From Diplonema japonicum (lineage: Eukaryota > Euglenozoa > Diplonemea > Diplonemida > Diplonemidae), in NCBI GenBank assembly GCA_964019335.1, contig OZ025694.1:310001-374000 (forward strand): a DNA stretch of 64,000 bases, written 5' to 3'. Numbering within the stretch: the stretch's first letter is position 1; each line of letters begins with the position of its first letter. Made by a program: the position numbers and the translations under genes. Below, piece by piece: positions 1-10,352 of this stretch. The notes below the pieces were generated by a model. The model was not told the origin of the DNA, made no database searches, and worked only from the letters and a program-made list of their open reading frames with translations.

Positions 1-112
1 ACTTAAGCTTGCCGCTTTTGTGCTGAGCAAAAAAACGGAGAATACTGCGTGCATCTCGGCTCGTTGTTTCGGGTTTTGTTAGTTTAGGTAATAATTTAAA
101 GAAAAAAAAAAG

Positions 113-145
<33 letters not shown>

Positions 146-244
146 GGATTTTTCTTTTTCTTCTTTTTTCTTTTATCTCTAGCTGGGGTAGAGTTGGATT
201 AGAAAGCTACAGCTCGGCAGAGGGGTTCTTTTTTTTTTTTTCTT

Positions 245-277
<33 letters not shown>

Positions 278-417
278 CCTATCCATTATCTCTTCTCTCT
301 CGTTCTACAAAACAAACACAACAAAAAAAGGTATTTCTTGCTTTTTATTAACCTTTAAAACCTTCTATTCCATAAACCAGTACGTTCCCATGAACAGGTC
401 AACCCCCCCACCTCCCC
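1..417. other. 5' flank of first WSC gene
   Basis: There is no gene here. The stretch contains a long A run (about 105-145), T-rich tracts (230-280) and a CT-rich stretch, followed by AG dinucleotides at 379-380 and 396-397. Either AG could be the trans-splice acceptor for the gene starting at 418. The pyrimidine tract is separated from the nearest AG by about 100 bases, so the acceptor assignment is weak. Confidence 0.5.
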
Positions 418-3045
418 ATGTGGTTTAAGTGGTTTCTCACCTCTGTAATATGTTCGATCTCCACGGTGCACGCCCAACGAACCAGAGTAGGGTGCTACAC
501 AGATGCGATTTCAGCCAGAACGCTGTCTCACCTTGAAGGGGCAAGAGAAAGTGATTTAACAGTGAAAGGGTGCTCGGATCGGTGCCAGTCGAAGGGCTAC
601 CGGTTTGCTGGACTGGAAATCGGTAACGAGTGTTTTTGTGGAGACTTCATCTTCGAGGTTTCAAGCCAGGTGCCCGACAACGAGTGCAGCCTGAGGTGCA
701 CCGGAAGCCTTGAAGACACATGTGGAGGGCTGTTCAGGATTGAAATATTTGACCTGTTGCCTGTGCCTGCTCCAGTCACGCCTCCGCCTCAGTACCTCAA
801 ACGGTTAGGCTGTTATAAGGACCGAGACTCCCCCCGTGTGCTCTCTCGTGTTGTTCTGTACCGTGACCCTGCCCTCACGGTGGCAAAATGTGTCTCTGCG
901 TGCCTTTCCCGTGAGGCCCTCTTTGCCGGTGTGGAGTTCGGCAATGAATGCTTCTGCGGCGACGTCCCCACCTCATGGGACTGGGTCCCTGACACGCAGT
1001 GCCGCGAGCCTTGTTCCGGCAGCCCCCAGGACACCTGCGGTGGGTTTTACAAGATTGAGCTCTTCCGCATCGCTGTTGCTCCCGTGCCTGTTGAGGCACC
1101 CGCGCAATCTCCTTACGCTGCACCTCATAGTGCCCCTCTTGATATCCCTCCGCCTCTCGACAGCCTTCCTGCTAGTGTGCCTCTTGACGTACCCATTGAC
1201 AGCCTTCCTGCTGACACCCCTCTTGACGCTGTGCCTTCTGACGGCATCCCTCTCGACGGTGTCCCCGTTGACAGTCCGAGTCTTCCTGTAGTAACCCCTG
1301 ATGACATCACTCCTGATAGTGTCCCTCTAGATGGTGTGCCTCCTGGCAGCATCCCTATTAACAGTCCGCCTCTTGACAGCCTTCCTACTGATGTGCCTTC
1401 TGACAGCGCCCCTCTTGATGGTGAGCCTGAGAGTACCCCTCATGGTGACAGTGCCCCTCATGGCGATAGCGTGCCTGAAAGTACCCCTCATGGTGCGCCC
1501 GACAGTGTCCCTCTTGATGGTGTGCCTGAGAGTACCCCTCATGGCATGCCCAACAGTGCCCCTCGTGGCGATAGCGTGCCTACCCCTCATGGTGTGCCCG
1601 ACAGTGCTCCTCTTGATGGTGTGCCTGAGAGTACCCCTCATGGCGTGCCCGACAGTGCCCCTCTTGACGGTGTGCCTGTTGAGGATCCAAGCGCCCCAGT
1701 GGGAGCGCCTCCTGCGAATGACATGCCGGGTGAACCTGGTGCCACTCCCTTGGTGTCTGGTGACACGGCACCGAACTCAAACCAGGCGCCAGAAACTGCA
1801 GGCCACGTACCTGTGAATACACAGGTCACAAGAGAAGAAAGGATAGCAGCTGCCCAGAGGGCGGTGGCGGAGGAATTGGAAGGGGGTTTGGGGCCTTTTG
1901 GGGATTTGCACACGATGCCAATACTGACGGAGGAGGAAATAGAACATGCAGAGGAAGATCTTAGGCAGTCGGCGTTGATGACGACATTAGTCATTGTGCT
2001 GAACTCGATGATGGGTGGCATGCTGCTTGGGATGGGCACGGGGCCTGACTCGGGTCCTGCCGGCAGCGATGACGGCTACGACGAACACGGAGCTGAGGAT
2101 GCCTACGATGAGCACGGGGCACCCGAGTCTTCGGGCCCCAGCTACCAGGGCACCGCAGACGGCGAGGAGTCGGACTCGCAGGATGAGGAGGGGGACGAGA
2201 CGCTGACTGACGAGATGGTCTTCCCTGTGAGCCAGGGCGACACCATGCTCACCATCACCTCCTTGGTCAGAGTCTTCCTGTTCTGCGCATCGCTTGCCTT
2301 CATGGTGTCGTCAATTGTGAACATCCCGTTCTTCGGGGTGTACTGGCGGTCGTTCTCGTCGCTGCAGGAGGTTCTGGACGAGATCCACGAAGGGGTGCCA
2401 CAGTCAGAACGGTGCTCGGGGAGCAACGAGTTCCTCGCCTGGAACACCGTGTACTGGATTTACATTCTGTACCCGCTTCTGTGCGGGACGTACATTCTGT
2501 ACGTGGTGGCGGTGAACAAGGTGGCGCAGCAGGCGCTTCTCATTGTGGTGCTTTGCGCCATCATCCAGCCCCCTGTGGTGATGTACCAGCACCTGGGGGC
2601 GAAGCTGTACTACGCGGCGAAATACGACGGGATCTGCGAGGGGCTGGAGGCACACAGCGACTGCGACGAGGGACAGCTACAAAATGCGGGGAATGTCCTC
2701 AGGCTCACAGGGATCATCCAAGCTGTCCTCAACCTCTCTGTCTCCCTCCTCCTCTGCTTCCTCCTCGGCTGGCGAGCCATACAGGCCTGGAAGAGCAGGC
2801 AGGAGGACACCCTCTCCGATGTGAGCGAGTTCTCAGCCAACGCCGATGAGATGAACTACGACGACGCTGCTACTGGTGGGACTTTTTCTGTTGCTTCCGA
2901 TGCGTCCACTGATGCGGGTTATGGCAACTTCCGAAGGCGAGCCATGGTCAAAGGAATCCACAGAAGGGAGTCTGTGAAACCTACATTGAGAAGGGACTCC
3001 GCAATCCCTGCGCCCTACAAGAGGACAAGTACGTTCAAGCGCTGA
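418..3045 (+). CDS. WSC-domain stalked multi-pass membrane protein, copy 1
   Basis: An 875-residue protein. Residues 1-19 form a signal peptide. Two WSC-type modules follow (about 23-112 and 130-218), each with the pattern GCY-D ... C...C....Y.-GVE/GLE.G.ECFCG ... C...C.G...-DTCGG. WSC domains in other eukaryotes are putative carbohydrate-binding modules. Residues 222-470 are a Pro/Ser/Asp-rich stalk built from PLDGVP- and ESTPHG-like units. A conserved segment (about 485-560, ending in a hydrophobic Gly/Met-rich stretch) precedes an acidic linker with two YDEHGA motifs. At least four hydrophobic helices (from about 618) and a basic tail with RRES and RRDS motifs end the protein. If the Gly/Met stretch also spans the membrane, the tail is cytosolic. 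The head differs from the three paralogues downstream, but the membrane module is almost identical in DNA. A cell-surface recognition or adhesion role is inference. Confidence 0.85.
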   Translation: MWFKWFLTSVICSISTVHAQRTRVGCYTDAISARTLSHLEGARESDLTVKGCSDRCQSKGYRFAGLEIGNECFCGDFIFEVSSQVPDNECSLRCTGSLEDTCGGLFRIEIFDLLPVPAPVTPPPQYLKRLGCYKDRDSPRVLSRVVLYRDPALTVAKCVSACLSREALFAGVEFGNECFCGDVPTSWDWVPDTQCREPCSGSPQDTCGGFYKIELFRIAVAPVPVEAPAQSPYAAPHSAPLDIPPPLDSLPASVPLDVPIDSLPADTPLDAVPSDGIPLDGVPVDSPSLPVVTPDDITPDSVPLDGVPPGSIPINSPPLDSLPTDVPSDSAPLDGEPESTPHGDSAPHGDSVPESTPHGAPDSVPLDGVPESTPHGMPNSAPRGDSVPTPHGVPDSAPLDGVPESTPHGVPDSAPLDGVPVEDPSAPVGAPPANDMPGEPGATPLVSGDTAPNSNQAPETAGHVPVNTQVTREERIAAAQRAVAEELEGGLGPFGDLHTMPILTEEEIEHAEEDLRQSALMTTLVIVLNSMMGGMLLGMGTGPDSGPAGSDDGYDEHGAEDAYDEHGAPESSGPSYQGTADGEESDSQDEEGDETLTDEMVFPVSQGDTMLTITSLVRVFLFCASLAFMVSSIVNIPFFGVYWRSFSSLQEVLDEIHEGVPQSERCSGSNEFLAWNTVYWIYILYPLLCGTYILYVVAVNKVAQQALLIVVLCAIIQPPVVMYQHLGAKLYYAAKYDGICEGLEAHSDCDEGQLQNAGNVLRLTGIIQAVLNLSVSLLLCFLLGWRAIQAWKSRQEDTLSDVSEFSANADEMNYDDAATGGTFSVASDASTDAGYGNFRRRAMVKGIHRRESVKPTLRRDSAIPAPYKRTSTFKR
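1120..1690 (+). repeat. Degenerate PLDGVP/ESTPHG coding repeat
   Basis: An imperfect coding repeat in the stalk of WSC copy 1. Early units read roughly PLD-(I/S)-P and PLDGVP. Later units read ESTPHG-x-PDSAPLDGVP. It is less regular than the arrays in the other three copies, suggesting an older or less actively homogenised stalk. Confidence 0.75.
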
Positions 3046-3331
3046 ATTAGTTTTTTTTTCTGTGACATTTATTTTTACCTCGCAAAAATCTGCAGAAGTA
3101 AATCTAACTCTGCACAAAGGATTTTAAAAAGAAACTCCTCTTCCTCCCTTTTTACTCGTTTTGTCTTTTTTAATATTTAATACCCCCATTGCAATCAAAA
3201 CCCCTCAAGTTTCCTTCATCCCTTTTTTTTTTTTTTTTACACTGACCTCTTTTATCTCTTGCATGGTCAATTATATGAACTGAAGTAATTGTCAACAGTT
3301 TCGATTTTCGTGTTTTTTTTTTTTATATTTA
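3046..3331. other. 3' flank of WSC copy 1
   Basis: AT-rich spacer with a T run at about 3222-3238. The poly(A) site cannot be placed. Nothing else is recognised before the retroelement begins at about 3332. Confidence 0.4.
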
Positions 3332-4740
3332 TTGGAGCTGGTGGAGGACATGGGCATGGACACAGGCATCCTCAGGGCACTGAAAGGAATGTACGCAGGC
3401 ATGCGAAGACGTTCAGGTACGCAGCAGGCGTGGGGGAGGAGTTCCACACAACCAATGGAATCCTTCAGGGATGCCCGATCTCAGTGGTACTCATCAACGC
3501 GCTGTTGGCGGTACTAATGAAGCAGGTGGAGAACGACACAGGGGTCTGCTCGCTGTCTTACGCGGACGATGCATACCGAGCTGCCTCTACGACTGCCCAT
3601 TCTCACCGCCGAAAACGGGACAAATGGCCACGCTGGTGAAGGAGACCACGTACGCGCTCGGGCACAGCTGAAGGACACCCACGCACTGGAAAAGGAGCCC
3701 TACAAGCACTACATCAGGGACCGACTCAGGCGGGCGGAAGCACAGGAAATCATGAGCAAACAGAGCACCATGGCGGGCATGGAAGCGAGGAAGCAAGAAG
3801 CGAAGCAAGCCGAACCCACGACGGCACACTGCGACATCTGCGGTCAGGAGCAACAGCTGCCCAACATGCTGGAGCACGCACTGTGGGAGTGTGGAAAGGC
3901 CAAAGAAGTGCAACGACGGGAGGAGCACGAAGGAATGACGCGCACGGGGCTGGAACCGTGTACGAAGCTGCATGGCATCCTGCCAAGGGGAGCAGGGAAG
4001 GATGTCAGGGAAAGGCTCGAAGGAACGCAGAGGTACCTGCTGGCGGTGGTGGGGGAGCGGGACGCAGCCCTGCAAGCGAAGAGGCAAGAGGTGTGCCACA
4101 CACACCAGTGGCTGGAGATCACGCAAGGACAAGAACACCCAGTACCATCGGACAAGGACTTCGGCAAGCTACCGGCAGGGGATGTCCTACGGGAGTACAC
4201 GAAGGAGGTGCTGAGGTGGATGCGGCAACTGCGCTGGTATGCAGGCAGCAGGAACACGTCAATGTCGACGGTGGAGCTGGCACTGGATTTCGAGAACGTG
4301 ACCGGGAAGACCCTGGGAGGGAAGCTGGGGGATCTCGCAGAAGTACAGCAGAAAGCGAGGAGATTGCATGGATTGATGAAGAAGATCTGGCACACATGGG
4401 AGCTAGGAAGGGTACTGAAGAAGGTGAAAGGAAGGAGGGCCTTCCCAGCTGAGCCGAGCACAAGGGTGCACACACTACGATCCATCGGGAGGACAAAGGC
4501 GGTGATCGGATGGAACAGGAGGGCGATATTTGCATCACCGAAGACCAAGCATGACCTAGAGGCGTTGAAAGGACAATGGGCAAGAGAACGAAGAGAAAGA
4601 GCGGCCAGGCTGGGGAGAAGGCCGGCAAGACCACCAAAGGAGGAGAAACCGCTGCTGAAAGGGGATAGGTGCAGGTAGAGGATGAGAACAAGGGGGCGTC
4701 TCACAAAGACTTCCTTTGACTCATATATTTATTTTTATTT
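3332..4740 (+). mobile_element. Non-LTR retrotransposon remnant A (RT plus C-terminal region)
   Basis: A 5'-truncated, internally deleted LINE-like element. The first part encodes reverse-transcriptase motif B (GILQGCPISVVLINALL) and motif C (YADD) at about 3455-3570. Directly after YADD the reading frame jumps to a peptide (PSCLYDCPFSPP) that in the element at 20.3 kb lies about 115 codons further on, so a block is missing. A long frame from 3569 to 4678 then covers the C-terminal domain with a CxxC...H...C zinc-finger-like motif (CDICGQ ... HALWEC). The element ends in a 3' tail containing GGGGCGTCTCACAAAG and TTTGACTCATATAT. It cannot encode a functional enzyme. Confidence 0.8.
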
Positions 4741-5389
4741 TTTGCTGTTGACAAGTGCCGCATAATTGACCGTATTTCTTTTTATTCTTCTTTTTTCTTT
4801 TGTGATAAAAAAAGAAAAAAAAAAGAAGAGAGAAAAAATACATGTGCAATTTATTTCCGTTTTGATGATCAGCAACTTAAGTTTATTATCACTTTTAATC
4901 ACTTTCTTTTGCCCCCCTTTTTTTGTTGTCTCTCTTTGTGCCAAGAACAAGTCTATGACTGTCCAAGCCAGCACGCACAAAGAACCTTCCTTCAATAAAG
5001 GGGGCTGTGTGACGTTCTGCAGGCACAAAGAACAATGTCTAAATAGACCCTAGGTATTTTATCTCGAACTTTTGGGGTCTAGTTACGATTGTTTTTTTTT
5101 TTTTTTTTAGAGCAAGCTACTTTTTATTTTATTTTTTTTAACAATATTAATTGACCAGCGTAATGAGCTATTTTATTAGGTAAAATTCCGCTCGTGCGCA
5201 CAAACAGCCCCCACCACCAAAAAAAACCTAAATTCTCCTCTTTTTAGTGAACGCGATATCTCTTTTTGTTGTAACTTTCACCCACTTCTGTCTTTTCTTT
5301 TTTTTTTTTTTACCTTTTCTAATTCTGTTGACAAACGGGTGAGCAACTTCACCTTTACAAGAAGGAGCAGTGCCTTCTCTGCACAGCTG

Positions 5390-5423
<34 letters not shown>

Positions 5424-6528
5424 AAAATAAATAAATAAAATACACCCCGCAGAATAAACGACAGGTCTTCCTCTCCTGTCATTTTAAAAAAATAAACTTT
5501 TCAATTAAATTAGGCACCAGACAGCAACCGCAGAACGGTGACCAATTAGTGTGGATTTCTCTCTGAACGGTGAGCACCCACCCGCACACCGAAATTTATC
5601 AAATTTCACTTTGTTTGGTTAAACCTTTGTTTAACATTATTTTAAGAATTTGAGAGGTCTAAAACCCGGGAAAAAGTGACAATGAGGAATGCCTGGCTCC
5701 ACGCTGTGATCTTCAGGAGCCCGAAACACCGACAAGTAGTTTTCCCCACTTTTTTTTGCTTCTTTCCCCCCCCTTACCAAACAGGGTATTGAGTCAAAAA
5801 ATCAAAAGGTCAAAAGCCAGCTCAGGGCCTGAATGCCTCCAGAGGTCACTTCTCCATGAAACACTTTGTATGGTTAAATTTCTTTTTTTGAGTTTTTTGG
5901 ACTTAGTGGTCGGAAAAAAAAAAAAAAAAAAAAAAAAAAAGAAAAAAGAAGAAATTAAACACCTCATCTCAATAAGAGGCCCCTTGGGGCTTACTACTAG
6001 AAACCCAGAGCTTTTCATGGGCAGGCATTACAACGTTCTTACAGTTATCTTTTTAATCAACCATTTTGGCCAAGCAAACGAGCAGGAAGAAATGGAAGAA
6101 AAAAAAGTTTTTTTTTTCTTTCCTGAATAATTTCTTTCTTTTTAAATCACACGCTACTTCTTGAATGCTGCCTTACAGACAAGCAGACGCAAGTAGCGTT
6201 GCTGAATTTTTTTTTTTTTTAGGGGGAAAGGGGGGGAGAAGAAATAAGAAAAAGAAAGAAAAAAAAAGAACAGCAAAAAAAACCTGAATACAGCCTCCCT
6301 TGGTTATCAGTAAGGCGCCAAGGCCAAATTGCCTTTCAACGAAACGCCTTTAAAAGAAAGGAATAAAGAGGTAGGCTCTCTCAACAATGAGTGCACTACC
6401 CCACAAACCGAAATTATTTTGGGGAAAAAAAAAAAAAAAGATGTGCTTTTTCATATTTTTTAAATTTTTATTTATTTATGATATTTCTCATTATCTTCTT
6501 TTTTTTTTTTTCCCCAAGGTGAGCAACG

Positions 6529-6561
<33 letters not shown>

Positions 6562-6660
6562 ACCAAGACATCTCACAGCTTCCTTTTTTAGAACTCCTTG
6601 TGCTGGGGTGGCGTTTTTTTTACACTTTACGATCTGCCCCATATTATTATCACCCCTGAA
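4741..6660. other. Repeat-rich spacer
   Basis: No gene was recognised. It contains a short dispersed repeat (5138-5205), an A run in the 5394-5420 stretch, a motif related to the inverted repeat at 28.6 kb (GAACGGTGAGCACCCA, near 5564), a poly(A) at 5914-5940 and a poly(C) at 6530-6558. The longer open frames are made of Lys/Phe homopolymer translation and are not credible. Confidence 0.6.
5138..5205 (+). repeat. Short dispersed repeat family 1 (copy a)
   Basis: Contains the words TAATGAGCTATTTTATTAGG and CCGCTCGTGCGCACAAAC. These also occur, in the same order, near 19.36, 37.36 and 61.7 kb, and in the opposite orientation near 59.4 kb. This copy lacks the CTAGTT arm seen in the two best copies. 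Confidence 0.75.
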
Positions 6661-6689
6661 GTCCCTTTTTTTTTTCTTGTGTGCATTTT

Positions 6690-7000
6690 TTGTGCATCCC
6701 GTGCTACTCTCGTCTATGGCGGATTCTTGAAGTGCCCCACTGGTATCTTGTTTCCCCGAGATTACAGGAACCAGGTCTTCTCGTGGCCCTCTGTGGCCGA
6801 GAGACCTCGTTGCTTATGCAGGCGGCTTCTATGACTACTCCAGTAGGGGTCTCCCCGATGTTGATTTTAGAACGATCCATGGGTGCCTTAAAAGAATTAA
6901 ACGGGAACTAAAAAAAAACGGAGTTCAAAAGACAGTCGGAGAAAGCTCTCGGTACAGCTACATTAATATCTTTTTTTTGCGGTATTTACTATATATGGGT
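6690..7000 (+). pseudogene. Possible decayed coding fragment
   Basis: A less AT-biased island within low-complexity spacer. Two overlapping frames read like ordinary protein: one through about 6690-6835 (with GGFLKCPTGILFPRDY) and a second, open for more than 60 codons from about 6785, with DLVAYAGGFYDYSSRG and DFRTIHGCLKRIKREL. A frameshift would join them. I do not recognise a family. It may be a remnant of a gene or mobile element, or chance. It lies just upstream of the boundary of the 4-kb duplication. Confidence 0.25.
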
Positions 7001-7017
7001 TATAATATCTTTACTAG
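6971..7017 (+). promoter_or_regulatory. Candidate trans-splice acceptor of WSC copy 2
   Basis: A T run is followed by TTTACTAG, with AG at 7016-7017. The sequence shared with WSC copy 3 starts essentially at this AG (GGGTTAAAGGT). The 5' leader from here to the ATG at 7158 would be 140 nt. Confidence 0.4.
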
Positions 7018-7157
7018 GGTTAAAGGTGTGTATCCGTACCCCCCTTTTTTTAAACGGCCTTTTTATTTTCGTCTCCTCCCATCTTCCCCCCATCCTCGAA
7101 TTATTTATCGCATCAAGGGGGGCTCACCCCTCTGGGAAACAACAAAAAAGAACAACA

Positions 7158-10100
7158 ATGAAACTGCAACGAGTCGCCATGATGTTCCTCCTGCTGATCA
7201 TCTGCGGGCGTGCCCAAGTGACGGAAAGGGCGGGGTGCTACACCGACGCGCTAACAAGAACGCTTGAGTTCTTTGTAGGGAACTTCGACACCACGCTCAC
7301 GGTGGATCTGTGTGCGAATGAGTGCCGTGGCAGAGGCTACAGGTTCAGTGGTGTGGAAGTGGGGAGGGAGTGCTTCTGTGGCCATCAGATAAAAACGTAT
7401 GCAGACCTAGTAAGCGATTCTAGCTGTAACAGCAAGTGCAAGGGCGACACCTCTGACACGTGTGGGGGTTACTTCTTCGTCGAGATCTTTGACTTGTCTC
7501 CGCCTGTCTCTCCCGCCCCCGCCACACCAGGCCCTGACTACATAGCTCCTCGTCTTGGGTGTTTTGTAGATGCTGCCGCGCCCTCGCGTGTGCTGCCCAG
7601 CTTCCAGTTCACCACGACCTCGCTCACTGTCCCGCAATGCGTCGAGCAGTGCCTGGACAGGAACTACGCCTACGCTGGTGTCGAGGCAGGGAGGGAGTGC
7701 TTCTGTGGGAACACCGCCCCTGCGAGCACTGTGCCCAACCACGAGTGCGACGCCGCGTGCGGTGGCAACGACCTCGACACATGTGGGGGGCATTTTCGCA
7801 TCGAGATCTTTAGAGTGCATGACGACACTCCAGCGCCTCCAACTCCTGCTCCACCGCCACCCGACACACCTACACCTACTGATACGGGTGAAGTGACAGA
7901 AACACCTACTCATACGGATGGACTGACAGCAACATCTACTCATACGTCCGAGCTGACAGAAACACCTACGCAAACGGGTGAGCTGACAGAAACATCTACT
8001 CATACATCTGAGTTGACAGAAACATCTACTCAAACAGCCGAGTTGACGGAAACACCAACTCATACATCTGAGCTCACAGAAACAACTACTCAAACAGCCG
8101 AAGTGACGGAAACACCAACTCATACGTTCGAGCTGACAGAAACAGTTACTCAAACAGCCGAGTTGACAAAAACACCAACTCATACATCTACTCATACGTC
8201 TGAGCTGACAGAAACAACTACTCAAACAGCCGAGCTGACGGAAACACCAACTCATACACCTGAGTTGACAGAAGCATCTACTCAAACAGCCGAGTTGACG
8301 GAAACACCAACTCATACGTCTGAGCTGACAGAAACATCTACCCTGACGGGCGAGCTGACAGAAACACCAACTCATACATCTGAGCTGACAGAAACAACTA
8401 CTCAAACAGCCGAGCTGACGGAAACACCAACTCATACGTCTGAGCTGACAGAAACAGTTACTCAAACAGCCGAGTTGACAGAAACGGCCACTCATACGTC
8501 TGAGCTGACGGAAACAACTACTCAAACAGCCGAGCTGACGGAAACACCAACTCATACACGTACGTCTGAGCTGACGGTAACACCTACTCAAACAGCCAGG
8601 TTGACGGAAACACCAACTCATACGGCCGAGCTGACAGAAACGGCCACCCATACATCTGAGCTGACGGAAACACCAACTCATACGGCCCAGCTGACAGAAA
8701 CATCTACTCATACATCTGAGCTGACAGAAGCATCTACCCTGACGGGTGAGCTGACGGAAACACCAACTCATACGTCTGAGCTGACAGAAATACCTACTCA
8801 AACAGGTGAGCTGACAGAAACAGCCACTCATACGTCCGGGCTGACGGAAACACCAACTCATACATCTGAGCTGACAGAAACATCTACCCTGACGGGTGAG
8901 CTGACGGAAACACCAACTCATACGTCCGAGCTGACAGAAACACCTACTCATACGGCTGTGCTGACAGAAACAGCTACCCATACGTCTGAGCTTACAGAAA
9001 CACCAACTCAAACTGCTGTGCTGGCAAGAATACCTACTCAAACAGGTGAGCTGACAGAGACACTTACTCATACGCCTGAACTGGAAACACCTATTCCAAC
9101 GGCTAAGCCAACAGAGGCACCTACAGCAGCACCCACCACACCTTTACCTAAAGAGGACAAATCGATGGCTGTACGACAGAAGGAAGTAGCCATCGAGTTA
9201 GAAGGTGGTTTGGGTGCCTTCGGCGATTTGTCACATATGCCTCCTTTGACGGAGGAGGAGATGAAGGAGGCTAAGGAGATCTTAGGACAAGCTGCGGCGG
9301 CGGCTGCAGCGGCCGTAGCAGTGAACTCTGTGATGGGTGCCATGCTGCTTGGGATGGGCGGCGATTCCGATGGTGGAGGTGGCGGTGGTGGTGACGGCTA
9401 CGACGAACACGGAGCTGAGGGTGGCGAGTATGACGAGCACGGAGCTCCTGAGTCCGAGTCGCAGTCGGAGTCCCGGTCAGAGTCCCAATTTAGAACATTT
9501 GAGTCAGCGTCGCAGGGGACTCGCAACACGGATACAGGCGAAGGCATCGTTAGTTCAGCTGAGTACGAGCAGACTCCCACAGTGTCCCGTGTGACGCGTG
9601 TCTACCTGTTCTGCGCATCGCTTGCCTTCATGGTGTCGTCAATTGTGAACATCCCGTTCTTCGGGGTGTACTGGCAATCGTTCTCGTCGCTGCAAGAGAT
9701 TCTGGACGAGATCCACGAAAGGGTGCCACAGTCAGAACGGTGCTCGGGGAGCAACGAGTTCCTCGCCTGGAACACCGTGTACTGGATTTACATTCTGTAC
9801 CCGCTTCTGTGCGGGACGTACATTCTGTACGTGGTGGCGGTGAACAAGGTGGCGCAGCAGGCGCTTCTCATTGTGGTGCTTTGCGCCATCATCCAGCCCC
9901 CTGTGGTGATGTACCAGCACCTGGGGGCGAAGCTGTACTACGCGGCGAAATACGACGGGATCTGCGAGGGGCTGGAGGCACACAGCGACTGCGACGAGGG
10001 ACAGCTACAAAATGCGGGGAATGTCCTCAGGCTCACAGGGATCATCCAAGCTGTCCTCAACCTCTCTGTCTCCCTCCTCCTCTGCTTCCTCCTCGGCTGG

Positions 10101-10352
10101 CGAGCCATACAGGCCTGGAAGAGCAGGCAGGAGGACACCCTCTCCGATGTGAGCGAGTTCTCAGCCAACGCCGATGAGATGAACTACGACGAGGCACCGT
10201 GGGGGGAGACCTTTAATAGGGGTTCTAGCTCAGGCGATTTTAGAACACGCGCATCTGTAAGCGATCTTCACCGCAAGGCCTCTGGGTCCATGTCACGGAA
10301 GGACTCAAAGGTCCCTTCTTCCTTTAAACGAACGAGCACCTACAAGCGCTAG
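7158..10352 (+). CDS. WSC-domain stalked multi-pass membrane protein, copy 2
   Basis: A 1064-residue protein. The ATG at 7158 is preferred to an in-frame one at 7026 because it gives a clean signal peptide (MKLQRVAMMFLLLIICGRAQ) and because WSC copy 3 has the same start. WSC modules lie at about 22-112 and 130-222. Residues 241-641 are about 40 decapeptide units of the type ELTETPTHTS / ELTETTTQTA. They are very rich in Thr and are likely O-glycosylated in an extended stalk (inference). A conserved segment rich in Glu and then Ala (about 665-735), an acidic linker with YDEHGA motifs and Ser/Glu runs, and four strong hydrophobic helices (about 814-835, 870-896, 902-922, 961-985) follow. The basic tail ends in FKRTSTYKR. 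It lies in the 5' part of a segmental duplication shared with copy 3. Confidence 0.88.
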   Translation: MKLQRVAMMFLLLIICGRAQVTERAGCYTDALTRTLEFFVGNFDTTLTVDLCANECRGRGYRFSGVEVGRECFCGHQIKTYADLVSDSSCNSKCKGDTSDTCGGYFFVEIFDLSPPVSPAPATPGPDYIAPRLGCFVDAAAPSRVLPSFQFTTTSLTVPQCVEQCLDRNYAYAGVEAGRECFCGNTAPASTVPNHECDAACGGNDLDTCGGHFRIEIFRVHDDTPAPPTPAPPPPDTPTPTDTGEVTETPTHTDGLTATSTHTSELTETPTQTGELTETSTHTSELTETSTQTAELTETPTHTSELTETTTQTAEVTETPTHTFELTETVTQTAELTKTPTHTSTHTSELTETTTQTAELTETPTHTPELTEASTQTAELTETPTHTSELTETSTLTGELTETPTHTSELTETTTQTAELTETPTHTSELTETVTQTAELTETATHTSELTETTTQTAELTETPTHTRTSELTVTPTQTARLTETPTHTAELTETATHTSELTETPTHTAQLTETSTHTSELTEASTLTGELTETPTHTSELTEIPTQTGELTETATHTSGLTETPTHTSELTETSTLTGELTETPTHTSELTETPTHTAVLTETATHTSELTETPTQTAVLARIPTQTGELTETLTHTPELETPIPTAKPTEAPTAAPTTPLPKEDKSMAVRQKEVAIELEGGLGAFGDLSHMPPLTEEEMKEAKEILGQAAAAAAAAVAVNSVMGAMLLGMGGDSDGGGGGGGDGYDEHGAEGGEYDEHGAPESESQSESRSESQFRTFESASQGTRNTDTGEGIVSSAEYEQTPTVSRVTRVYLFCASLAFMVSSIVNIPFFGVYWQSFSSLQEILDEIHERVPQSERCSGSNEFLAWNTVYWIYILYPLLCGTYILYVVAVNKVAQQALLIVVLCAIIQPPVVMYQHLGAKLYYAAKYDGICEGLEAHSDCDEGQLQNAGNVLRLTGIIQAVLNLSVSLLLCFLLGWRAIQAWKSRQEDTLSDVSEFSANADEMNYDEAPWGETFNRGSSSGDFRTRASVSDLHRKASGSMSRKDSKVPSSFKRTSTYKR
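7880..9090 (+). repeat. 30-bp coding minisatellite (ELTETPTHTS), short allele-like array
   Basis: About 40 tandem 30-bp units encode decapeptides alternating between E-L-T-E-T-P-T-H-T-S and E-L-T-E-T-T-T-Q-T-A types. Some units carry small insertions (THTRTSELT). The homologous array in copy 3 is about twice as long. On the reverse strand the same DNA gives a long open frame with a repeated Cys-rich peptide, which is a shadow. Confidence 0.9.

Noticed and set aside
2404-2849. Overlapping frames inside the WSC membrane module, repeated in all four copies
   Set aside because: They recur only because the underlying DNA is conserved. Composition is Arg/Gly/Ala biased, as expected for GC-rich out-of-frame reading.
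3844-4704. 286-codon open frame on the - strand
   Set aside because: Antisense to the C-terminal frame of retroelement A. No domain was recognised, and the + strand matches other elements at protein level.
7407-9071. 554-codon Cys-rich open frame on the - strand, and its relatives at 14563-17409
   Set aside because: These are shadows of the ELTETPTHTS arrays. The repeated Cys-Arg-Gln-Leu peptides follow from the 30-bp unit, and the WSC coding strand has clear domain logic.
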